Shown one piece after another: positions 16,848 to 25,162 of a DNA stretch of 64,000 bases; the first letter of the stretch is position 1, and the number at the start of each line of letters is the position of its first letter. Below the pieces are notes generated by a model. The model had not been told where the DNA came from and ran no database searches. It saw only the letters and a list, made by a program, of their open reading frames with translations. Both the position numbers and the translations under genes were made by a program. This DNA comes from JAXMCI01 sp046349435 (lineage in GTDB: Bacteria > Pseudomonadota > Alphaproteobacteria > Dongiales > Dongiaceae), in contig JAXMCI010000019.1 of NCBI GenBank assembly GCA_046349435.1, forward strand, positions 1-64,000. Reading direction: 5' to 3'.

Positions 16848-17725
16848 CTGCGAACGCGGCCGCCCCGGCGATCGCCGCCCGACCTGGCCGGCTGCGCACC
16901 TGGCTCGCCCGGCTGGCGCTGCTGCGCGAGTCCCCGGTCGGCATGATCGGCATCGCCCTGGTGCTGTTCTGGGTGGTGGTCGCCATCCTGGCGCCGCTGA
17001 TCGCGCCGTTCGACCCGAACGAGCCCGACTACGACGCGCTCGACGACCCGACCCCGAACTGGGTGCATCTGCTCGGCACCGACAATCTCGGCCGGGACAT
17101 CCTGTCGCGGATCATCTGGGGCTCCCGGATCGTGCTGACCGTGGCGCCGATCTCGGTCGTCGTCGCCTACGTCATCGGCTGCATCATGGGGCTGCTGGCC
17201 GGCTATTACCGCGGCTGGGTCGACGTCGTCGTCAACCGCATCTCCGACATCATCCTGTCCTTCCCGGTGATCATCCTCTACCTGGTGATCATCGCGGCCT
17301 TCGGCGCCTCGGCGCTCAACGTCGTCTTCGCCGTGACCTTCACCGCGGCGCCGCAGGTCGCCCGCATCGTCCGCTCGCTGACCCTGCAGATCCGCGAGCA
17401 GGACTACGTCTCGGCGGCCAAGATGCGGGGCGAGCCCGCCTGGTACATCATGTTGGTGGAGATCCTGCCGAACGCGCGCGGGCCGCTGATCGTCGATGCC
17501 TGCCTGCGCATGGGCTACACCACCATCGCCATCGGCGTACTGGGATTCCTCGGGCTCGGCCTGCCGCCGCCCGACCCCGACTGGGGCGGCATGGTCAAGG
17601 ACGCCTACCCGCAGATGTCGGTGCTGCCGCATGCCTCGCTGTTTCCCTGCGCCGCGATCTCCTCGCTGGTCGTGGGCTTCAACCTGCTGGCCGACGGCCT
17701 GCGCGAGATCAGCCTGAGGGACTAG
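16844..17725 (+). CDS. Dipeptide/oligopeptide-type ABC transporter permease (DppC-like)
   Basis: Partner permease, 293 residues. It has the N-terminal OppC-type span (SPVGMIGIALVLFWVVVAIL), the HLLGTDNLGRDILSRIIWGS motif of DppC proteins at about 66-85, and the EAA-type loop near YVSAAKMRG. The C-terminal ADGLREISLRD matches the family ending. ATG 16844 overlaps the dppB-like stop. The ATPase gene begins four bases after its stop. Confidence 0.88.
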   Translation: MTANAAAPAIAARPGRLRTWLARLALLRESPVGMIGIALVLFWVVVAILAPLIAPFDPNEPDYDALDDPTPNWVHLLGTDNLGRDILSRIIWGSRIVLTVAPISVVVAYVIGCIMGLLAGYYRGWVDVVVNRISDIILSFPVIILYLVIIAAFGASALNVVFAVTFTAAPQVARIVRSLTLQIREQDYVSAAKMRGEPAWYIMLVEILPNARGPLIVDACLRMGYTTIAIGVLGFLGLGLPPPDPDWGGMVKDAYPQMSVLPHASLFPCAAISSLVVGFNLLADGLREISLRD

Positions 17726-17729
17726 GACC

Positions 17730-19808
17730 TTGAGCACGGCAGACCCCGCCGGCGACCAACCCGTCCTCGAGCTGCAGGACGCCCGGATCTCCTATTTCAC
17801 GCGGGCGGGCGAGATCAACGTCGTGCCGGGGGTCAGCTTCAAGCTGCGCCGCGGCGAGGCCCTCGGGCTGGTCGGCGAGTCGGGCTGCGGCAAGTCGACG
17901 GTCGCCTTCGCGGTGATGAGCTATCTCGGCGGCGCCGGCCGGCTGACCGGCGGGCGGATCCTGTTCGAGGGCCGCGACATGGCCAAGCTCAGCGCCGCCG
18001 AGCTGCGCCGGCTGCGCGGCGGCCGCATGGCCATGGTCTACCAGGACCCGATGAGCAGCCTCAATCCGGTGATGACGGTCGGCCGGCAGCTCATGGAGGT
18101 GCCGGTCACCCACCAGGGCGCGGCCGAGGCGGAGGCGCGCCGGCGCGCGCTCGAGATGCTGGCCGAGGTCAACCTGCCCGATCCCGAGCGGGTCTTCGGC
18201 CGCTATCCGCACCAGCTCTCCGGCGGCCAGCAGCAGCGCGTGGTGATCGCCATGGCGCTGATGGCCGAGCCGTCGCTGCTGGTGATGGACGAGCCGACCA
18301 CCGGGCTCGACGTCACCGTCGAGGCGGCGGTGCTCGACCTCGTGGCGCGGCTGCGGCGGCGGCACAACTCGGCGATCGTCTTCATCAGCCACAATCTCGG
18401 CACCGTCGTCCGGGTGTGCGACCGGATCGGCGTGATGTACTCGGGCGAGCTGGTCGAGGAAGGCCCGATCGGCGAGGTCTTCCGCGGGCCCAAGCATCCC
18501 TATACGCGCGGCCTGCTCGACTGCATCCCGGTGCTCGGCACCGACAAACGCTCGACGCCGCTGCGGCCGATCCCGGGGCAGGTGCCGCCGGCGCTGGCCC
18601 GTCCGGCCGGCTGCTGCTTCGCGCCGCGCTGCGGCCATGCCGAGCCGGGGCGCTGCACCACCAGCCGCATCCCGATGCACGCCGTGCCCGACCATCTCGA
18701 TCACCGCGTCCAGTGCGTGCGCGCCGAGGAGATCGCCCCCTGGCAGCGGCCGCACGTCGCGGCGGGCGCCGCCGCGCCGGACAAGCAGCGCGACCTGGTG
18801 CTCGACATCGAGCATCTGCGCAAGGTCTACCACCAGTCGCCCGGCCTGTTCAGCCGCGAGGCGGGCTACGACGTGAAGGCGCTCAACGACGTCACCATGG
18901 CGGCCGGCCGCGGCACCACCCTGGCGATCGTCGGCGAGTCCGGCTGCGGCAAGTCGACCCTCGCGAAAGTGCTGACCGGGCTGGAGCTGGCGACCGAGGG
19001 CAAGGTCGCGCTCGAGGGCGAGGACATCGGCGGCCAGCGCGTCGAGAACCGGCCGGCGGAGACCAAGCGCAAGCTGCAGATGGTCTTCCAGAATCCCGAC
19101 AGCACGCTCAACCCGAGCCACTCGGTCGGCTATGCCATCGCCCGCTCGCTGCGCCGCCTGAAGCGGGTCTCCGGCCGGCTGGCGCGCGACGAGGCGCGCC
19201 GGCTGATGGAGACGGTGAAGCTGCCGGGCGACTTCGTCAGCCGCAAGCCGCGCCAGCTCTCGGGCGGCCAGAAGCAGCGCGTCGCCATCGCCCGGGCGCT
19301 GGCCGGCGACCCCGAGCTGGTGGTCGCCGACGAGCCGGTCTCGGCCCTCGACGTCTCGGTGCAGGCCGCCATCATCAACCTGCTGCTGGAGATCCAGGAC
19401 AAGCGCGACGCGACGCTGGTCTTCATCTCGCACGACCTCTCGGTGGTGCGCTTCCTGGCCGACCAGGTGGCGGTGATGTATCTCGGCAAGGTGGTCGAGT
19501 TCGGCTCCGTCGAGGACGTCTTCCAGCCGCCCTACCACCCCTATACCGAGGCGCTGCTCTCGGCCGTGCCGATCGCCGATCCCGACCTGCAGCAGAAGCG
19601 CATCATCCTCGAGGGCAGCATCCCGAGCGCCACCCAGATCCCGGCGGGCTGCCCGTTCGCGACGCGCTGCCCGCGCAAGGTCGGCGCGATCTGCGACACC
19701 ACCCCGCCGCCCGAGCAGCGCACGCCGACCGGCCATCGCATCGCCTGCCACATCCCGCTGGCCGAGCTGACCCGCGTCGAGCCGGTGATCTCCAGCGCCG
19801 CCGAGTAG
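17730..19808 (+). CDS. Fused double ATPase (DppD-DppF-like) of the ABC transporter
   Basis: One 692-residue polypeptide carrying both ATPases that are usually separate. Domain 1: Walker A GESGCGKST at 49-57, signature LSGGQQQRV, Walker B LLVMDEPTTGLD, then an oligopeptide-transporter C-terminal region with paired cysteines. Domain 2: Walker A GESGCGKST near 402-410, signature LSGGQKQRVAIARAL, Walker B ADEPVSALD, then another CPFATRCP tail. The start is TTG at 17730, four bases after the permease stop; no ATG in the right place was seen. Fusion guarantees a 1:1 heterodimer for the two-permease channel. Confidence 0.9.
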   Translation: MSTADPAGDQPVLELQDARISYFTRAGEINVVPGVSFKLRRGEALGLVGESGCGKSTVAFAVMSYLGGAGRLTGGRILFEGRDMAKLSAAELRRLRGGRMAMVYQDPMSSLNPVMTVGRQLMEVPVTHQGAAEAEARRRALEMLAEVNLPDPERVFGRYPHQLSGGQQQRVVIAMALMAEPSLLVMDEPTTGLDVTVEAAVLDLVARLRRRHNSAIVFISHNLGTVVRVCDRIGVMYSGELVEEGPIGEVFRGPKHPYTRGLLDCIPVLGTDKRSTPLRPIPGQVPPALARPAGCCFAPRCGHAEPGRCTTSRIPMHAVPDHLDHRVQCVRAEEIAPWQRPHVAAGAAAPDKQRDLVLDIEHLRKVYHQSPGLFSREAGYDVKALNDVTMAAGRGTTLAIVGESGCGKSTLAKVLTGLELATEGKVALEGEDIGGQRVENRPAETKRKLQMVFQNPDSTLNPSHSVGYAIARSLRRLKRVSGRLARDEARRLMETVKLPGDFVSRKPRQLSGGQKQRVAIARALAGDPELVVADEPVSALDVSVQAAIINLLLEIQDKRDATLVFISHDLSVVRFLADQVAVMYLGKVVEFGSVEDVFQPPYHPYTEALLSAVPIADPDLQQKRIILEGSIPSATQIPAGCPFATRCPRKVGAICDTTPPPEQRTPTGHRIACHIPLAELTRVEPVISSAAE

Positions 19809-19862
19809 GTGCCGCCGCCATTGGCGGCCACGACCGATCCCGCAAGCTTCGAGGACCCCGCG

Positions 19863-21923
19863 ATGGCGCGCGACCCGCGATACGATCCCCTGTTCGAGCC
19901 GATCCGGCTCGGCCCGGTCACCGCGAAGAACCGCTTCTACCAGGTGCCGCACTGCAACGGCATGGGCCATCCGATCCCGCAGGGCGTCGCGGCGATGCGC
20001 GGCGTCAAGGCCGAGGGCGGCTGGGCGGTGGTGTCGACCGAGGAGTGCGAGATCCATCCGACCAGCGACATCGCGCCCTATCCCGAGGCCCGGCTGTGGG
20101 ACGACCACGACATCCCGGCGCTGGCGCTGATGACCGAGGCGGTGCACCGGCATGGCGCGCTGGCCGCCATCGAGCTGGTCCATAACGGCCCGTCCTGCCC
20201 CAACCTCTACAGCCGGGAGGCGCCGATCGGGCCGGCGCACCAGCCGGTCAACTCCTACCACCCCGTGCAGGCCCGGGCGATGGACAAGGCCGACATCCGC
20301 GCCTATCGCGGCTGGCACCGCGCCGCGGCGCTGCGCGCCCGCACGGCCGGCTTCGACATCGTCTACGTCTATGCCGGGCACGACCTCTCGCTGCCCATGC
20401 ACTTCCTGCAGCGCCGCCGCAACCAGCGCGCCGACGAGTATGGCGGCAGCCTGGAGAACCGCGCCCGCCTGCTGCGCGAGCTGATCGAGGAGACCAAGGA
20501 GGCGGTCGGCGCGCAGTGCGCCGTGGCGGTGCGGCTGGCGGTCGACGAGCTGATGGGCCCGGCCGGCATCGTCGCGGCGGAGGAGGGGCGGGACGTCGTC
20601 GCCATGCTGGCCGAGCTGCCCGACCTGTGGGACGTCAATGTCAGCGCCTGGGGCAACGATTCCACGACCTCGCGCTTCGCCGAGGAGGGCGCGCAGGAGC
20701 CCTTCGTCGCCTTCGTCAAGCGGGTCACCAGCAAGCCGGTGGTCGGGGTCGGCCGCTTCACCTCGCCCGACGCCATGGTCTCGCAGCTGCGCCGCGGCGT
20801 GCTCGACATGATCGGCGCGGCGCGGCCCTCGATCGCCGATCCCTTCCTGCCGCGCAAGATCGAGAGCGGCGCGCTCGACGACATCCGCGAATGCATCGGC
20901 TGCAACATCTGCGTCTCCGGCGACATGACCTGCACGCCGATCCGCTGCACCCAGAACCCGACCATGGGCGAGGAGTGGCGCAAGGGCTGGCACCCCGAGA
21001 TCATCCCGGCGCGGCTGAGCGACGAGGCCGTGCTGGTGGTCGGCGCCGGCCCGGCCGGCCTGGAATGCGCCCGTGCGCTCGGCCAGCGCGGCCACCGCGT
21101 GCAGCTGGCCGAGGCGGGCGACGCGCTCGGCGGCCGGGTCGCCGCGGAATGCCGCCTGCCGGGCCTCGCCGCCTGGGGCCGGGTGCGCGACTGGCGGGTC
21201 GGCCAGCTCGCCAAGCTGCCGGCGGTCGAGATCTACCGCGGCAGCCGGCTCGGCGCCGCCGACGTGCTCGAGATCGCCGCGCCGCGAGTGGTGCTGGCGA
21301 CCGGCGCTGCCTGGCGGCGCGACGGGGTCGGGCGGGCGCACGCCTGGCCGGTCGAGGGCTTCGGGAACCCCGGCGTGCTCACCCCCGACGACATCATGGC
21401 GGGTCGCCGGCCGGCCGGGCCGGTGGTGCTGTTCGACGACGACCACTACTACATGGGCGGGGTGATCGCCGAGGCGCTGGCCCGCGAGGGCCTCGCCGTC
21501 ACGCTGGTGACGCCGGCCGGCCTGGTCTCGGCCTGGACCGTCAACACGCTGGAGCAGGGCGCCATCCAGGGGCGGCTGCTCGAGCTCGGCGTCGCCGTGC
21601 GGACCAGCCACAAGGTCACCGGCTTCGACGGCGCCCAGGCCCGGCTCGCCTGCGTCTTCACCGGCCGCGAGAGCCTGCTGCCGGCCGCCGCGATCGTCAC
21701 CGTCACGGCGCGCCTGCCCGAGGACGAGCTCGCCCGGGCGCTCGCCGCCGATCCCGGCGCGCTCGCCGCCGCCGGCATCCGCAGCGTCACCGCCATCGGC
21801 GACTGCTTCGCGCCGAGCACGATCGCCGCCGCGGTCTATTCCGGCCACCGCTACGCCCGCACGCTGGGCGAGCCCGAGACCGACGCGGTGCCGTTCCGCC
21901 GCGCCCTGCCGGCGCTGGACTAG
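19863..21923 (+). CDS. Trimethylamine/dimethylamine dehydrogenase-like flavoprotein
   Basis: Iron-sulfur flavoenzyme for oxidative N-demethylation, 686 residues. Residues 1-340 are an old-yellow-enzyme barrel; NRFYQVPHC places Cys31 where trimethylamine dehydrogenase (TMADH) carries its cysteinyl-FMN (Cys30). A 4Fe-4S motif has C344, C347, C350 and C362, and the C-terminal half is an ADP/FAD-binding domain (LVVGAGPAGLECAR). The TMADH substrate-bowl Tyr60 is replaced by Glu61 (STEECEI), and the position of its Trp355 appears to be Asp354, so another methylated substrate is likely. ATG 19863 has GAGGA seven bases upstream; a GTG right after the ATPase stop is less likely. It is 54 bp after the ATPase, probably the same operon. 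Confidence 0.88.
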   Translation: MARDPRYDPLFEPIRLGPVTAKNRFYQVPHCNGMGHPIPQGVAAMRGVKAEGGWAVVSTEECEIHPTSDIAPYPEARLWDDHDIPALALMTEAVHRHGALAAIELVHNGPSCPNLYSREAPIGPAHQPVNSYHPVQARAMDKADIRAYRGWHRAAALRARTAGFDIVYVYAGHDLSLPMHFLQRRRNQRADEYGGSLENRARLLRELIEETKEAVGAQCAVAVRLAVDELMGPAGIVAAEEGRDVVAMLAELPDLWDVNVSAWGNDSTTSRFAEEGAQEPFVAFVKRVTSKPVVGVGRFTSPDAMVSQLRRGVLDMIGAARPSIADPFLPRKIESGALDDIRECIGCNICVSGDMTCTPIRCTQNPTMGEEWRKGWHPEIIPARLSDEAVLVVGAGPAGLECARALGQRGHRVQLAEAGDALGGRVAAECRLPGLAAWGRVRDWRVGQLAKLPAVEIYRGSRLGAADVLEIAAPRVVLATGAAWRRDGVGRAHAWPVEGFGNPGVLTPDDIMAGRRPAGPVVLFDDDHYYMGGVIAEALAREGLAVTLVTPAGLVSAWTVNTLEQGAIQGRLLELGVAVRTSHKVTGFDGAQARLACVFTGRESLLPAAAIVTVTARLPEDELARALAADPGALAAAGIRSVTAIGDCFAPSTIAAAVYSGHRYARTLGEPETDAVPFRRALPALD

Positions 21924-21960
21924 GGACGCAGGACGGAATGCCCAGGGGAGATGCACCGGG

Positions 21961-23559
21961 ATGACGCCTCGAATCCGCCTGCGTCGCGTGATCGCCGGCC
22001 TCGCTCTCGGCCTGTGCCTCTGTCTCTCGCCCGGCGCCGGCCGGGCCGTCGCCGACGACGTACTGCCGCCGGCGATCCGCGACATCATCGCCGCGCCGCG
22101 CTACGCGGGGGCGAGCTGGGGGCTGCGCGTCGTCGACCTGCAGTCCGGCCAGGTGCTGCAGCAGCTCGGCCCGGACTCCCTGTTCTTCACCGGCTCGGTG
22201 CGCAAGCTGTTCTCGGTCGGCACGGCGCTGGGCGCGCTCGGCCCCGACCATCGCTTCACCACGCCCGTCTACCGCCGCGGCGCGGTTTCGGCCGACGGCG
22301 TGCTGCAGGGCGACCTCGTGCTGGTGGCGAGCGGCGACCTGACGCTGGGCGGCCGGACGACGCCGGAGGGCGAGGTCGCCTTCACCGACTTCGACCACAC
22401 CGAGGCCAACTCGCTCGGCAGCGCGATCCTGACCGCGCCCGACCCGCTCGCCGGCCTCGACGCGCTGGCGCGCCAGGTGGCCGCCGCCGGCATCCGGCGG
22501 GTCGGCGGCGAGGTGATCGTCGACGACCGGCTGTTCGAGCATTTCCGGGTGCCGAACGGCAACGTGCTGATCACCCCGGTGATCCTCAACGACAACCTGG
22601 TCGACGTCACCATCCTGCCGACCGCGCCGGGCCAGCCGGCGCAGGTCGACTGGCGGCCGAGGAGTGCCGCCTTCACCGTCGAGCCGCACGTCGTCACCGT
22701 CGCCGCCGGCGAGGAGCAGCGGATCGAGCTGACGACGAAGGGGACGGTCGGCATCGTCAGCGGCCAGATTCCGGTCGGCGCCAGGCCCGGGCTGCCGGGG
22801 GTGGCGACGCTGGTCCAGACCTTCCGCATCGAGGATCCCTCGGCGTACCTGCGCACCGCCTTCATCGAGGCGCTCGGCCGGGCCGGCGTGGCGGTCGACG
22901 CGGTCCCCGTCGCGCCGAACCCGGCGGCCGGGCTGCCGGCGCCCGGCGCCTACGAGGCGGCGACCCGGGTGGCCGCCCTGGTGTCGCCGCCCTACGCGCA
23001 ATATGCCCGGCTGATCCTCAAGGTCAGCCACAATCTCGGTGCCAATCTCAGCCTGATGCTGGTCGGTCTCGACCAGGGGGCGCGCACCGTGGGCGACGCG
23101 CTCGCGGCGGAGCGCCGCCTGCTGGTGCGCGACTACGGGCTGCCCGACGCCGGCTTCGATTTCCCGACCAACGGCAGCGGCAGCCCGGACAGCCGTGCCA
23201 CGCCGCAGGCGATCGTCGGGCTGCTGCGTGCGATGCGCACCAAGCCGGCCTTCGACGCCTATTTCGCCGCCCTCCCGGTGCTCGGGGTCGACGGCTCGCT
23301 CGCCAGCATCGGCCGCGTGCCGCCCGACCCGGCGGTCGCGCCGGCGATCGGCAAGGTCTACGCCAAGACCGGCACGACCTTCGCCGACGGTGCCCTCAAG
23401 GCGCAGGTCTTCGCCGGCTACATCGATGCGAGGAGCGGACGGCGGCTGGCCTATGTCGTCTACGTCAACGACGCCGCCCGCATCCGCGACATCCCCGGGG
23501 TGATCCAGGTCTTCCAGGACGAGGGCGCGATCTCCGCGATCGTCCAGGACCGCGACTGA
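21961..23559 (+). CDS. dacB: D-alanyl-D-alanine carboxypeptidase/endopeptidase, PBP4 type
   Basis: Periplasmic class C penicillin-binding protein (peptidase S13) that trims or cleaves peptidoglycan cross-links. It has 532 residues with a signal peptide to about residue 31. All three catalytic motifs are intact: SVRK (S79-K82), SHN (356-358) and KTG (469-471). The 37-bp gap to the flavoprotein gene leaves room for read-through, but function separates them. Its stop (TGA at 23557) abuts the stop of a second, opposed PBP4 paralogue, the two stops forming TGATCA, so there is no room for a terminator between them. Confidence 0.92.
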   Translation: MTPRIRLRRVIAGLALGLCLCLSPGAGRAVADDVLPPAIRDIIAAPRYAGASWGLRVVDLQSGQVLQQLGPDSLFFTGSVRKLFSVGTALGALGPDHRFTTPVYRRGAVSADGVLQGDLVLVASGDLTLGGRTTPEGEVAFTDFDHTEANSLGSAILTAPDPLAGLDALARQVAAAGIRRVGGEVIVDDRLFEHFRVPNGNVLITPVILNDNLVDVTILPTAPGQPAQVDWRPRSAAFTVEPHVVTVAAGEEQRIELTTKGTVGIVSGQIPVGARPGLPGVATLVQTFRIEDPSAYLRTAFIEALGRAGVAVDAVPVAPNPAAGLPAPGAYEAATRVAALVSPPYAQYARLILKVSHNLGANLSLMLVGLDQGARTVGDALAAERRLLVRDYGLPDAGFDFPTNGSGSPDSRATPQAIVGLLRAMRTKPAFDAYFAALPVLGVDGSLASIGRVPPDPAVAPAIGKVYAKTGTTFADGALKAQVFAGYIDARSGRRLAYVVYVNDAARIRDIPGVIQVFQDEGAISAIVQDRD

Positions 23560-25149
23560 TCAATACGCCTGCTGGATCGCCGCGGCGATCGCCGCCACGT
23601 CCGCGTCGGCGGTGTGCATGTCCGCGAAGCCGCGGAACGGCGCGCTGTTGAGGAAGACGGCGTAGACCAGCTGGCGGCCGCTCTTCGCCTCGATGTAGCC
23701 GGTCTGCGTCTTGGCGGTGAGGATGCCCTGATGCTCGCCCGGCATCCAGGCGCGCGTCCCGTCCTTGACCCGGATGCGGCCCGCCGCCGGCGTGCCGACC
23801 GCGTTCATCGCCTGGGTGCCGTCGACGCCGAGGATGGCCATCCCGTCATGCAGCGCGGCGCCCCAGGGCTCGGCGAGCGCCTTGCGCAGGAACTCGACCT
23901 CGTCGGCCGGCGCGGTGTGGTCGTGGTCGTCCGAGCCCGCGCCGTCGAAGACGAAGGTGCTGGTCGGCGGGATTCCGAGCCGCTCCAGCAACGCGAGCTC
24001 GCGCCCGATCCCGGCCGCGCAGTCGCGGCTGCCGGACTGCGCGGCGGCCAGGCAGAGCATCAGCTGGGCGCCGCGGTTGAAGCTGGTCTTGAGGACCACC
24101 TTGACGAACTCCGACAGCGGCGCCGAGACGTGCTCGGCGAGCTTCTCCGCGGCGGGATAGGTCCCGACCGCCGGCAGGAGCTCCACCGGATTGGGTCCGC
24201 CCGCCGCGGCGGAGACCTCGATGCCGGCGCGCTGCAGCGCCTCGATGAAGGCGGTGCGGGCGAAGGCGGCGGGATCCTGGACCTGGCCGATGGTGAGCAC
24301 CGGCTTGCCGCCGGCCGCCACCTGGCCGCGCACCCTGAGGACGCCCGGCTTCGGCCAGTCGGTCTCGAGCGGGGCGCCGGCCTCGGCCGCGGTGATCACC
24401 TCCGAGACGACGTTGACCGCGGCCGTGCGCGGCCGCCAGTCGATGGTCGCGGGCTTGCCCGGCGCGGTCGGCGTCGCCGTGACGTCGATGACGTTCTCGT
24501 TGACCCAGATCGGGGCGAGGACGCCGTCCGGAAAGCCGCGATATGTCGCGAACAGGCGGTCGTCGATCACCACGTCGCCGGCCACCTGCCGGAGCCCGGC
24601 GGCGTGCAGCCGGGCGGCCAGCCCGTCGAGCGCCGCCAGCGGGTTGCCGTCCTTGACCAGCGCGCCGATCGGCGCGATGTCGGCGTAGTTGTGGTCGAGC
24701 TCGGGCAGGCTGTTGAAGGCCAGCCGGCCGTCGGGCTGCTCGCGCAGGCCGAAGCTGAAGTCGCCGGAGGCGACCAGCACCAGCGGTCCCTTGAGCACGC
24801 CGTCGGCGATGCCGCCCAGCCCGTAGACGGGGGTGCGGAAGCGATAGTCCGCGCCGAGCGCGTCGAGCGCGGTCGCGGTGCTGTAGACCTTCATGATCGA
24901 GCCCGGCACCAGCGTCCGGCCGCCCGCCTGGTCGAGCAGCACCGCGCCGCTGGCGCGGTCGGCGACGCGGATGCCCCAGAGGGCGTTCGCATAGATCGGC
25001 TTCGCCTGGACCTGCTCGATCGCCGCGAGGAGGCCGGCCGGCGGATCGCCGGTGATCGGGATGCCGTCCGCGGCCGGCGCGGCGGCTGAGACGGCCAGGG
25101 TCGCCAGCACGGTCAGGACGGCAAGGCGGCGGCGGTGGTTGCGTCGCAT
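23560..25149 (-). CDS. PBP4-type D-alanyl-D-alanine carboxypeptidase paralogue with KDG instead of KTG
   Basis: The protein has 529 residues, is in the same family as its convergent neighbour, and has its motifs in register: signal peptide to about residue 27, SIMK (S84-K87) and SFN (356-358). The third motif reads KDG (462-464) rather than KTG, followed by TRAW. The threonine-to-aspartate change in the wall of the active site would be expected to alter or reduce D,D-peptidase activity. The two genes are about as long as each other and end at a shared TGATCA, suggesting an inverted duplication. The MFS gene lies 13 bp upstream in the same direction, so the two may be co-transcribed. Confidence 0.87.
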   Translation of the reverse strand: MRRNHRRRLAVLTVLATLAVSAAAPAADGIPITGDPPAGLLAAIEQVQAKPIYANALWGIRVADRASGAVLLDQAGGRTLVPGSIMKVYSTATALDALGADYRFRTPVYGLGGIADGVLKGPLVLVASGDFSFGLREQPDGRLAFNSLPELDHNYADIAPIGALVKDGNPLAALDGLAARLHAAGLRQVAGDVVIDDRLFATYRGFPDGVLAPIWVNENVIDVTATPTAPGKPATIDWRPRTAAVNVVSEVITAAEAGAPLETDWPKPGVLRVRGQVAAGGKPVLTIGQVQDPAAFARTAFIEALQRAGIEVSAAAGGPNPVELLPAVGTYPAAEKLAEHVSAPLSEFVKVVLKTSFNRGAQLMLCLAAAQSGSRDCAAGIGRELALLERLGIPPTSTFVFDGAGSDDHDHTAPADEVEFLRKALAEPWGAALHDGMAILGVDGTQAMNAVGTPAAGRIRVKDGTRAWMPGEHQGILTAKTQTGYIEAKSGRQLVYAVFLNSAPFRGFADMHTADADVAAIAAAIQQAY

Positions 25150-25162
25150 CGGCGCTCTTCCT

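Noticed and set aside
17709..22088. A 1459-codon open frame on the minus strand.
   Set aside because: It is opposite the permease end, the fused ATPase and the flavoprotein, which have clear motifs. Its product is Ala/Arg/Gly/His-rich low-complexity sequence, as expected from antisense reading of GC-rich codons.
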